A stretch of 64,000 nt of DNA from Harmonia axyridis. Taxonomy: Eukaryota > Arthropoda > Insecta > Coleoptera > Coccinellidae. The position numbers and the translations under genes were made by a program. The stretch covers positions 37,342,812 through 37,406,811 of the forward strand of contig NC_059502.1 in NCBI RefSeq assembly GCF_914767665.1, read 5' to 3'. Below are positions 55,425 to 64,000 of the stretch, piece by piece. The notes under the pieces are model-generated. The model had not been told where the DNA came from. It searched no databases and saw nothing but the letters and a program-made list of their open reading frames with translations. How positions within the stretch are numbered: position 1 is the first letter of the stretch; each line of letters opens with the position of its first letter.

Positions 55425-56950
55425 CAGGGTGTCCCATAAGTGGCACGTCACAGTGACACCGGAGGTAGGTCAGCTAAAGAGGGACCTAACCAGCCTAACA
55501 TGACCCCAGTAAAAGTTGCATGGTTTTCGAGTTATTACCAAATTACGTTTTTTTTAGTGAATTTTCACCTTTTTTAACATTGTCAGGGTCAGAATTCTGC
55601 TGGAAAGCTCTCGAAGCTTATTTTTTTTGTTGTAATGGAATCTTAAATAGTTATTTAAGATGACATGAGTATGATTCTGTCAAAAAGTTATGTGGATTTC
55701 CGTAAATTAATGGATAAATCTTGATTTCAATTGCTAGCAAAACGAGAACTTCGACTTTGGACACCTGCTGTGAAAAAAAAATCCTTGAAACAAAACGAGC
55801 AAGTAACATCAAAAAATTGGGCATTTTAGACAGATTTAGAAATGGTACAATACACGAATCTTATGCCCATAAAACTAGGTATTTTCATCATTTTACCGAT
55901 GCCCTATGTAACTAATTTAAAACTATGCACCTCGCTAGCCGTCCCTAGAGAGAGACTTGTTCTGTCTCTCTTTATCTACTTGGTAAAGAAAGGGATGGAT
56001 AGAGTGCTTTGTTCGATCATGTAGCACGAGCAGCGATGGCCCTGCAAACCAAATCAGTTCGTTACCTTGCGTTTCGTGCGATCCCCGTGTTCTCCGTGTC
56101 TCTGTTTTCGTGTGTTCCTTAACTAAAATCGACTTGGCATTTCTCTGGACTCTGATTTACTCTTTATTTGTGGAATAAAGTGACAACTCGGCACTCTATC
56201 GGACACTGATTTGTGTATGCAACCATGGCGAATCACAAGTTTACTCATAGTGAGTACGCTGACATGCATTCAATCTACAACGAAACCAGGCGTGTTCCAA
56301 ATCGAGGCAATGTGAGTTATAATGCAAGATTGGCTGCAAGGTTGTACCTACTTGGAACGATATCCGAATCGTAATCCTACCAACTACGAAGTCATTTTGA
56401 GAACTACAAATGCTTATTGCGAGGACAGACTACCAGGGACGAATAGCCGATCTGGAAGACCTCGAACGATTGACGACAACGTCTTTTTAGAAGAAGTGCG
56501 AGCGGAGCCAGGAACTTCAGTGCGAAATATTGAACTCCGTACTGGAGTCCCCAAATCCTCGGCACAACGAATTTTGAACAGGAACAAAAACCATCCCTTC
56601 CACATTCAACGCGTACAAACTCTACAGCCTACTGATTATGCACCGCGTGTTGAATTTTGTCGAAAAATGATACAAAAGTGGAGAGAAAATCCCAACTTTT
56701 TTAATGAAGTGTTGTGGAGCGATGAATCGGCCTGCAGAAGGGACGGATACACCAACTTACATAATATCCATAGCTGGCAACTAGAAAACCCGCACGAAAC
56801 AAGAGAAGACCGGTCCCAATACCAATTCAAAATCAATTTGTGGACGGGAATTTTTAACGGCCAAATAATAGGACCGGTCGAGTTGCCAGCTATTTTAAAC
56901 GGGGCAAACTACCTGGAAATGCTTCAAAATGACCTGCCAGGATTATTGTA
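55425..56950 (+). mobile_element. Mariner-like (DUF4817-type) DNA transposon, 3' part cut off by a LINE
   Basis: It starts with CAGGGTGTCCCATAAGTGGC, a typical end of this transposon group, next to TA (55423-55424). A leader of about 800 bp precedes the transposase at 56225. The right end is not present because a LINE begins near 56955. The rest may lie beyond the right edge of the window. Confidence 0.7.
56225..56950 (+). pseudogene. DUF4817-type transposase, N-terminal two thirds
   Basis: The ATG at 56225 gives a helix-turn-helix start (THSEYADMHSIYNE, then NARLAARLY). A 4-base duplication near 56348 shifts the frame. From there the sequence is open: YPNRNPTNYEVI, a second helix-turn-helix (VRNIELRTGVPKSSAQRIL), and the first catalytic-domain blocks (VLWSDESACRRDGYTNLHNI, where D is the first acid, then NLWTGIFNGQIIGP). 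The second acid and the SPDL-type block are missing because the LINE enters at about 56950. It would excise and insert the element at TA. Confidence 0.8.
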
Positions 56951-56985
56951 TAATTATATTATTAATTATATTATTAGTGTATAAA

Positions 56986-58212
56986 ATGGCGTCGAGAGAG
57001 TTAGACGTGAATGAACGCGATGGCGATGAAACTTCTAATTGTAGTGAAACAACTACTGAAAAATTATTCAAATGCTGTTCTAAGCAATGCAAAGTGATGA
57101 TGTGTATGAATTGTGAGTCATTCTTCCACGAGGGATGTGTTAGAAGAATGAAAAACGCAGTTTATAAAAGTGATTCGTTGATAATTTGTTGTCAACAGAA
57201 CCAAACCATTGGAAAAAACGATGTAAATAATTCTGAAAAAGAGGTGAGCGAACTAAAACTATCAAAATTGGAATTAGAAAATTCCTATTTGAAACAAATA
57301 ATTCACGAAATACAAGGAAAGAATTCAATTTTACTTCAAAATAACTCCTTGTTATTAGAAAAAATTAATGTTATGAAAAGTCAACAGAACTACGCTCCAT
57401 CTATGGTACCATATAAGAACCGCCATATACAAACATCAGGAGGAAATAATACAGAATATGTCATGAAAAGTCCGCAGATGATATCAGCTAAGAAGAAATC
57501 TGTAACTGTCAAGGATGGTGTTAATGTACCAAATATATGCATAGAACAAATAACACATAATGAAAGTCGACTACATGATAAAAAAAAGGTAAATGAGGAA
57601 AGTAATGACATTAGGAAAGGTATTACTACGAGTGAAAAATTAATGTCAGAAATTACGAAACCAAACATTGCAATTTCATTGGCATCTGCGCCGATAAGGA
57701 AAGTAAACAAACAACAAATTATAAATAACTTCGAACAAGGGAATTCCAATGAAACAATAACTAAAAATGCCACCGCAAATATAAGAGATAATGCTAATAA
57801 AAGTGAGGAAGGACGTATAAATAAACATTTTGAAGATGTAAATGAAAGTGAATGGAAAAAGGTTATCTATGGAAAGAAAAGACATACATTAAAGAAAGAA
57901 AGACCACAGTCTATTAAGGGAGAAAAAGGAGAAACGAATTTACTAGCTGCGAAACAACTGAGCTGTCTTTTTTTAACTGGCCTCAAACCAGAAACAACAC
58001 CAGAACAAGTGAAAAGCTATATTTCCGAGACATTCAATTTAAATGGAACGTGCGAAAAGATGAAAACAAGGAAGGATATATATAAGAGTTCATTTAAAAT
58101 TTATGTGCCATATGAATCCAAAGAGTTGATTATGAATCCGAGCAAATGGGAAAAAGGTATTAGTCTGAACCATTTTCTCCATCTCAGACGATATCTCCCC
58201 CGAGAGAATTGA
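56986..58212 (+). CDS. LINE ORF1 protein (zinc finger, coiled coil, RRM-like domain)
   Basis: The protein has 408 codons from the ATG at 56986. Residues 28-57 hold a PHD-like cysteine/histidine cluster (FKCCSKQC, MMCMNCESFFHEGC). Residues 85-130 are a leucine-rich coiled coil (LKLSKLELENSYLKQIIHEI). The middle is basic and K/N-rich. Residues 325-400 look like an RRM-type fold (SCLFLTGLKPETTPEQVKSY, then SSFKIYVPYESKEL). This layout is known for CR1-type ORF1 proteins, which bind the element RNA. The stop TGA (58210-58212) overlaps the start region of ORF2. Confidence 0.85.
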   Translation: MASRELDVNERDGDETSNCSETTTEKLFKCCSKQCKVMMCMNCESFFHEGCVRRMKNAVYKSDSLIICCQQNQTIGKNDVNNSEKEVSELKLSKLELENSYLKQIIHEIQGKNSILLQNNSLLLEKINVMKSQQNYAPSMVPYKNRHIQTSGGNNTEYVMKSPQMISAKKKSVTVKDGVNVPNICIEQITHNESRLHDKKKVNEESNDIRKGITTSEKLMSEITKPNIAISLASAPIRKVNKQQIINNFEQGNSNETITKNATANIRDNANKSEEGRINKHFEDVNESEWKKVIYGKKRHTLKKERPQSIKGEKGETNLLAAKQLSCLFLTGLKPETTPEQVKSYISETFNLNGTCEKMKTRKDIYKSSFKIYVPYESKELIMNPSKWEKGISLNHFLHLRRYLPREN

Positions 58213-61046
58213 AGAAAACCATTAATATACTACATCAAAACATCCAATGTATAAGAAACAAAATGTCAGAACTAGAAATATTCATAACATCTTTAGAAAA
58301 TAGTCCAGACCTGCTGTGTCTCACCGAGCATTGGCTTAACAAGGATGAGGTTGATCTAATAAAAATTGAAAATTACATATTAATATCATGCTACACTCGA
58401 GAAAAGTCCATTCATGGGGGTTCATGTATTTTTATAAAAGACACCTTACAAGACTTTGAAAATGTACCGATTATAGAACACATGAGTGTTGAATGTGAGG
58501 CTGAAATATCATGTACGGTGAGTAGATCTAGAAAACTAGTAGTATTGTCTATATATCGAACATGTTTGGGAAATGTGCAAATTTTTTTAACCACCCTTGA
58601 GGGTGTACTCGGTGTAGTTCAAGGTCATTTTGTTGATTACGATGTTATCATATGTGGCGATTTCAATATAAATCTTATGAATGAAGATACCTCCAAATGC
58701 TTATTCATGGATTTGTTAACCACCTTCGATTATACGCAGACAATATTTAATCCCACTAGAGTGACGAAGACTGCAGGTTCTCTCATAGATAATATATTCG
58801 TAAATACATCCAAAATAAGTAATAATAAAAACATAATATCTGCACTATCCGATCATATGGCGCAGTTCATTTCAGTGGAAAGCATATTTCCTTTAGAACC
58901 AAAAAATGTAGAAATTATTGAAAAAAGATTTTTTACAAAAACCAAACTAGAAGATTTTTTTGTTTGTTTGAGGGACTTCAACTGGGATAATTTGATATCA
59001 GAAACAGATCCAGATATAGCCTATGAACTGTTCTACAGCACAATGTTGACGAAGATGAATCAGATCATTCCACGGAAAAAAATTAAACTGAGAAGGAAAA
59101 GAAGTCGCACATGGTTAACTATAGGTATAAGAATATCGAGTAAACACAAACGGGAACTTCACGAAAAAATGTTGGAAGGAATGGTGACTGAAGAATACTA
59201 TAAAAAATATTCAGCAATATTGAAACGAGTAGTGGAATTATCTAAGAAAATCTCTGACAAGGACTTTATAGATAATTCGGAAAATAAGACCAAAGCAACT
59301 TGGACTCTAATCAATAACGTGACGAAAAAAAGAAATGCTACTGATGGTACTTTGTTTGAATCATTCCCTCGAAAGGATGAAAAAAAACTATTAGATGAAA
59401 TGAATAAATTCTTCCTGAAATCTAATGTATTGAACCACAATAAGAACACTGATGTTGCAGAAAACATAAATTATTGCGATTCAAGCATTTTTCTGAATCC
59501 AGTTATAGAGAAAGAAATGTATCATTACATAATTCAACTAAAAAATAAAAAATCGACAGGATGTGACGAGATACCTGTTGATCTACTGAAAAAATGTGCA
59601 CCGATATTGACGTTACCCTTAACACATATTATAAACCAAATGTTTCAATACGGAAAATATCCACAAGCCCTCAAAGAAGCTTGGGTTAAACCGATTCACA
59701 AGAAAGGAGAAAAAAACAATTTTAATAACTACCGACCAATATCCCTACTCTCAAATGTTAATAAAATTTTCGAAAGAATAATTTTTGATAGAGTATTGCA
59801 GTTCTTTGAGAAGAAAAAAATATTGGTGGAACAACAATGTGGATTTAGAAAGGGAAAATCAACCATAGATGCATTATATCGAGTTCTAAACTCTGTAATC
59901 AAATCATTGAATAAAAATCAGTTAACAGCGACGCTTTTCTTGGACTTGACCAAAGCGTTCGATACAGTGAATCACAACATCTTAATGCAAAAAATGGAAA
60001 GATATGGTATAAGAGGTATAACGTCAAAACTATTTCGATCATACTTAACAGGGAGAATACAGAGAACAATTGGAAAAGGAAAAAATGGAAACAAAATAAT
60101 ATCAAACGCCTTATTTGTAGATAGGGGGGTTCCCCAAGGATCTATCTTGGGTCCCCTACTTTATATAATATACGTGAATGACTTGATTAAAGTAACATCG
60201 AATGATACTGTAATGTATGCCGATGACGTTTCAGTAATCTGCGTTGGTTCCACTCCTGATGAATGCAAGTCCGGGGTTGAAAAAGATTTGGAAAACCTCG
60301 AAAAATGGTTCGGAAAGAATAATCTCACAATGAACATCACCAAGACCAAATTTATAATATTCAGAGAAAAGAATCAACATGCCATCAACTTAATTTATCA
60401 TGGTGAGAATATAAGAGCTCAAGATACTCTATCATTTCTGGGAATCCATTTAGATCGGGATTTGAATTGGCGGCCACACATTGAATACATGGCAACAAGC
60501 CTTGCAAAGTACTGCTATGCTCTAAGGATCTTGACAAGGACAATTGGATCAGATGCTTCCCTAACCGCATATCATGCATATGTCCATTCCAGACTCAGAT
60601 ATGGAATCATCTTCTGGGCGAATTCTGTTGATGTTGAAAGAATCTTTATAATACAGAAAAAATGTTTGAGAACTGTTTTTAAACTAGAATATAATGAATC
60701 ATGTAGGGATATCTTTAAAAATTATAATGTATTAACTCTATACTGTCTGTATATATATGAGTGCATAATGTATGTAATTAATAACTTCACTAACTTTGAA
60801 ATGTTAATGCTTGATCATTGTTATAATACCAGAGGAAAAACTCATCTTAGTTCAGAAAAACCAAATTATGCCTACATACAGAAAAATGTTGTTCATTCTT
60901 TAGTAAAAATTTGGAATAAAATGCCACAAACATTCAAAACAAAATCAAAAATTATTCAAAAGAAAACATTAAAAAAATTTTTATATAAAAAAGGTTATTA
61001 CAGTGTAAAAGAGTTTATGGCTGAGAAAGATTTCAATGAACTTTAG
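58209..61046 (+). CDS. LINE ORF2: EEP endonuclease and reverse transcriptase (intact)
   Basis: The frame is open for 945 codons. It has no ATG at its head: the overlap with ORF1 is TTGA, and the first ATG is at 58263 (MSELEIF), so translation may depend on reinitiation or coupling. The endonuclease spans residues 1-230 (ILHQNIQ, LTEHWL, GDFNINL at 150, LIDNIFVN, SDH). RT spans about 440-760 (STGCDEIPVDLLKK, NYRPISLLS, FLDLTKAFDTVNH, RGVPQGSILGPLLY, YADD at 670-673, NLTMNITKTKFIIF, FLGIHLD). A C-terminal tail follows. It nicks the target and copies the RNA there. All catalytic boxes are present. Confidence 0.92.
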   Translation: MKKTINILHQNIQCIRNKMSELEIFITSLENSPDLLCLTEHWLNKDEVDLIKIENYILISCYTREKSIHGGSCIFIKDTLQDFENVPIIEHMSVECEAEISCTVSRSRKLVVLSIYRTCLGNVQIFLTTLEGVLGVVQGHFVDYDVIICGDFNINLMNEDTSKCLFMDLLTTFDYTQTIFNPTRVTKTAGSLIDNIFVNTSKISNNKNIISALSDHMAQFISVESIFPLEPKNVEIIEKRFFTKTKLEDFFVCLRDFNWDNLISETDPDIAYELFYSTMLTKMNQIIPRKKIKLRRKRSRTWLTIGIRISSKHKRELHEKMLEGMVTEEYYKKYSAILKRVVELSKKISDKDFIDNSENKTKATWTLINNVTKKRNATDGTLFESFPRKDEKKLLDEMNKFFLKSNVLNHNKNTDVAENINYCDSSIFLNPVIEKEMYHYIIQLKNKKSTGCDEIPVDLLKKCAPILTLPLTHIINQMFQYGKYPQALKEAWVKPIHKKGEKNNFNNYRPISLLSNVNKIFERIIFDRVLQFFEKKKILVEQQCGFRKGKSTIDALYRVLNSVIKSLNKNQLTATLFLDLTKAFDTVNHNILMQKMERYGIRGITSKLFRSYLTGRIQRTIGKGKNGNKIISNALFVDRGVPQGSILGPLLYIIYVNDLIKVTSNDTVMYADDVSVICVGSTPDECKSGVEKDLENLEKWFGKNNLTMNITKTKFIIFREKNQHAINLIYHGENIRAQDTLSFLGIHLDRDLNWRPHIEYMATSLAKYCYALRILTRTIGSDASLTAYHAYVHSRLRYGIIFWANSVDVERIFIIQKKCLRTVFKLEYNESCRDIFKNYNVLTLYCLYIYECIMYVINNFTNFEMLMLDHCYNTRGKTHLSSEKPNYAYIQKNVVHSLVKIWNKMPQTFKTKSKIIQKKTLKKFLYKKGYYSVKEFMAEKDFNEL

Positions 61047-61119
61047 TATTTAAGTTATGATTTTTGTGACGCGATCTACATCATTTTTTGTGATATTTTC
61101 AGATCAAATAAAGGTTTAT
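61047..61119 (+). terminator. LINE 3' UTR and TTATTAT tail
   Basis: A short trailer with AATAAAG at 61089 ends in TTTATTATTAT. The R4/Dong-like element begins immediately after. Confidence 0.65.
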
Positions 61120-61120
61120 T

Positions 61121-64000
61121 ATTATCCGACTTTTGCCTATACGCGTAGGATTTATCCTCGCCGTCGGCTTCTCACTCCTCGCTAAGAGGAACATTCACTC
61201 AATCCCAGATATTTAAAATATCAGAAGGGTAGAGCTCGGTCGTGTCCGGTCCTTGTGGTCCCCCTGGTTGTCGTCGAACTTCTGGTCCTCTTACACGCGA
61301 TCCTTGGACCTGTCCTTCGTTTCCTAGGAATTTTCTCACCGTCCTTGCAGTACCTAAAAGAACAGCTTTTTGCATTACATTACATATATACTCACTAAGC
61401 CCTAGTTGCTTGATATTTCTCTTGAGATTTTTGGGTACTATTCCTGTTGTTGAGATGATAATTGGAATAGTTCTCGTTGATATCATTCCCCACTGGCGCT
61501 TTATCTGAAATTCGAGGTCCCTATATTTTGAAATTTTTTCGACCTCTTTTTGACGCAAGTTGTTGTTATTAGGTATTGCTACGTCGATGAGTATAGCTGC
61601 CTTTTGATGTTTATCAACTAGCAATATATCTGGCCTGTTGTGAGGGACTGTTTTATCAGTCAAAACTGTACGATCCCAGTACAGTTTATAGCGTTCGTTT
61701 TCCAGGATGGTCTCCGGTCGGTACTTGTAGTATGGTACTTTTTCAGATTGAATTAGTGTTAATTTAGTTGCCATTTCTTGGTGTAATATCTTTCCTACTG
61801 CATCGTGTCTCTCTTTATATTCATTTCCTGCAAACATCTGACATCCACCCGTGATATGTTGTATTGTCTCATTTGTTGGACACCCATATCGGCATCGATC
61901 GTCGGTAATAGTTCGATCCTTTATGATATGCCTGCAGTAATTTCTAGTTGAGATCACTTGATCTTGGATGGCTAAAAGAAAACCCTCTGTTTCTGGGTAC
62001 ATTGCACCTGATGTGAGCCAATAGTTCGACGCTTCAATGTCGACATGATCCTGGTTCACCTCGTTGAAATGTCTTCCATGCAGGGGCTTCTCTGTCCATA
62101 TATCCAATTTTTCTTGGTTTGTCTGGTGGTTGTATGAAAATTGCTCCTTGTGAAGTTGTAAAGGTGTTGATTCGTCTGCTTCACACAGTATTTTGTAGAA
62201 CTCTGATGTACTTGCTTGATCTCTGAAGTATTCCCGTAGGCTTTCTATCTGCCCACTAGCAAGTTCCATGATGTCCGTAAGACCCCTGCCTCCTTTATTT
62301 CTCGGCAGTGTAGTCCTCTCAATGCTGCTTTTCGGATGGTGCTTGTTTGCTTTTGTCATCAACGTTCTCATTTTACGTTGCAAGTTTTCGATGTCTGTTT
62401 TGCTCCATGGAACTATACCGAATGAGTATGTTAGAATTGAACATGCATATGTGTTGATGGCTCTCGTCATGTTCCTGCTGTTGAGGTTTGTTTTTAAGAT
62501 TTTTTTGGTTCTCCTAATGAACTCAGTCGTTAAGTCTTGCTTCATTCTTTGGTGGTTGATTCGTCGATTCTGTTTCATTCCAAGATATTTATAAAGATCA
62601 TCCAACTTCATTGCTTCTATTTGCTGTCCATTTGCGAGAGTGATCGGTTTATCTTGTATTCTTCCTCTCACTACGCTGAGAGTACGACATTTGTCCAAAC
62701 CGAATTCCATACCTACATCTTTCGAAAAATGTTCCACTAGTTTGACCATAATTTCTAGGTGGTTCTTATTGCCTGTTATCAGTTTCAAATCATCCATGTA
62801 CAGCAAATGATTGAGGGTGGTAGTATTATTATTTCCTTTAATGTTGAAACCCTTTTCAGTAGCGTTTAGCTGTTTAGAGAGTGGGTTCAGCGCCAAGCAG
62901 AACCATAAAGGGCTCATGGAGTCACCTTGGAAAATTCCCCTCTTAATTGGAATCAGTTTGGTTTTTATGTTTGCCGTGGAAAGCTCGATGTTCGTTTTCC
63001 AATTGTCCATTGCAAGCTTTAGAAAATTGGTTATAATTGGATCGATCTTGTATATCTCCAAAATTTTCTTCAGCCAGCCATGTGGAAGTGAGTCGAAAGC
63101 CTTCTTATAATCAAAATAAGTCATGAAAAGGTTTCTATGTTTCTTGAAGGCTTGGTTGCATATGATGGAATCTATTACCAGCTGTTCCTTCGATCCTTGT
63201 GCATTCTTGGAACATCCTTTCTGCTGTGTTGTTATTATTTTATTTTTCTCGCAATGTTTGTAGATACGAGATGCTAAACATGATGTGATGATTTTGTATA
63301 TTGTTGGTAGGCATGTTATAGGTCTATATTTTGATGGATCCATATTGTTTTGAAAATCTTTCGGTATTAGGTAAGTGATACCTGTTGTTAAAAATGTTGG
63401 CATTTCTGTTGGATTATGTATTATATTATTTATGTATTCGACTAGCCTGCCGTGCAGACACTAAAACTTCTTCAACCAGAAGTTGTGAATTCCATCTGGG
63501 CCTGGAGATTTCCAATTGTGAGTGTTCTTCAATATTTCCTGTAGTTCTTCAGACGTTATTACACTATGTGGCATATTTTCTATGGTCTCACATGATTTCT
63601 CCTCTCTTTTTATCCAATGCGCTTTGGAGTTAAAAGGAGTTGGTGTTGACAGTTGATCGGTCCAAAAACTCTCCATATCTTCGGCGCTTGGAGGACTCAC
63701 TAATTTAGTTGACGTTTGTTCATTAAGCATTCTATAAAAGTTCTTTTCGGAGTTTTCAAAAATCATATTGTCATGTTTTCGTTTATAGCTCTCATTGTAT
63801 CTTCTCAGTCGTTCAGAGTATACACTTAATTTTTGTTTTAGTGTATCTAGAGTTTCTTGAGCACTTTCATTGTTGGCGTCGTAGTTTGCATGTCGCCTAT
63901 GGCGATCCATAATTGCATCCACTATTTTCTGTAGTTTTCTCGACGGAGAACCTTTTTCAAATTGTGTTAACCGTCCTATTTCTTGTCGGAGGCTATGTAC
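61121..64000 (-). mobile_element. R4/Dong-like LINE, minus strand, extends beyond the window
   Basis: The 3' end (low-coordinate side) abuts a TTATTAT tract, read as ATAATAATAA on the element's strand. Dong-type elements are known to insert into TAA repeats. The 3' UTR (61121-61198) is short. The 5' end lies past 64000. A truncated relative occurs at 30690. Confidence 0.85.
61199..64000 (-). pseudogene. R4/Dong-like ORF: reverse transcriptase plus restriction-like endonuclease, one stop
   Basis: On the minus strand the frame is open from the window edge to a single TAG at 63461-63463, then in the same frame to the stop at 61199. Counting from the ATG at 63403: RT boxes YRPITCLPTIYKI, FDYKKAFDSLPHGWLKK, GIFQGDSMSPLWF and LLYMDDLKL (YMDD 202-205). 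A zinc knuckle of the C..C..H..C type is at 504-521 (CRYGCPTNETIQHITGGC). A PD-(D/E)XK endonuclease follows at about 585-665 (RPDILLV, ILIDVAIP, EKISKYRDL). One ORF with RT followed by this endonuclease is the R2/R4 group plan; LLYMDDLKL favours R4/Dong. Upstream of the stop, residues such as WKSPGPDGIHNFWLKKF are normal RT start, so the stop is the only visible lesion. Confidence 0.88.

Larger units (their letters stand above)
56955..61119 (+). mobile_element. LINE, CR1/L2-like, apparently full length with two intact ORFs
   Basis: ORF1 has a zinc finger, coiled coil and RRM-like end; ORF2 has endonuclease and RT. Both are uninterrupted. The 3' end has an AATAAAG signal (61089) and a short TTTATTATTAT tail. 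The 5' boundary is near 56955, where mariner-like transposase sequence stops. Intact frames in a decayed neighbourhood suggest the youngest insertion here. Confidence 0.85.

Noticed and set aside
58412..60579. Minus-strand open frames across the intact LINE ORF2
   Set aside because: They are antisense shadows of a long, well-supported coding frame.
1..64000. tRNA, rRNA or other structured RNA genes
   Set aside because: I looked for tRNA-like arms and rRNA words and saw none beyond the hammerhead-like cores. A covariance search would be needed to exclude weak cases.

Overview
The window looks like repeat-dense, AT-rich nuclear DNA of an insect. The evidence is spliceosomal introns with GT..AG ends, insect-type mobile elements (CR1/Jockey-like LINEs, an R4/Dong-like LINE, Penelope-like elements, Copia and Gypsy LTR elements, hAT, PIF/Harbinger and mariner-like DNA elements), a short TTAGG tract of the insect telomere type, and one exon of a ZIP zinc transporter. 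A beetle is my guess, but nothing here proves the order. Apart from that exon I see no convincing host gene; almost everything recognisable is a transposable element, usually broken and often nested.

Layout. 1-8.8 kb: a LINE tail, short tandem repeats, a hairpin, then a degenerate satellite of about 275-bp units (2.77-6.59 kb, with an inverted unit near 1.76 kb), split by a 1.6-kb TA-flanked inverted-repeat element whose empty site can be read from the satellite. LINE and Penelope-like scraps follow. 8.5-21.4 kb: a four-element stack. A LINE was split inside its YADD codons by a Copia element (8842-20604), which was itself hit by a 5.3-kb hAT with an intron-containing, frameshifted transposase (9935-15227) and, in its 3' LTR, by a 2.2-kb Harbinger-like element (18380-20547). 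21.4-30 kb: a second copy of the TA-flanked element, a minus-strand LINE lacking its catalytic RT segment, and a 724-codon open Gypsy-type reading frame in which gag and protease are joined in frame to an integrase tail. 30-40.5 kb: mostly decayed, with Penelope-like RT and GIY-YIG pieces, a LINE fragment, small inverted repeats and another copy of the TA-flanked element. 40.5-44.8 kb: a decayed Gypsy element split by a 2.3-kb foldback element with about 165-bp tandem repeats in both arms. 45.7-50.8 kb: two more copies of the TA-flanked family (one only 212 bp) around the ZIP exon. 50.3-53.7 kb: Harbinger remnants, then a tyrosine-recombinase gene flanked by palindromes and repeats. 53.9-64 kb: a 932-bp foldback element, tandem repeats, a mariner-like transposon cut by an apparently intact two-ORF LINE (about 56.95-61.12 kb), and, abutting that LINE's TTA-rich tail, a minus-strand R4/Dong-like LINE running off the right edge.

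No operon logic applies. The biology lies in nesting and target choice: DNA elements use TA, a 3-bp TAA, 7-bp and 8-bp target duplications, and an R4/Dong-like LINE sits at a TTA-type microsatellite made by another LINE. The observations I rate highest are the tyrosine-recombinase element with palindromic ends, the foldback element, hammerhead-like cores at three Penelope-like tails, the fused gag-protease-integrase-tail reading frame, and the five-copy TA-flanked family.
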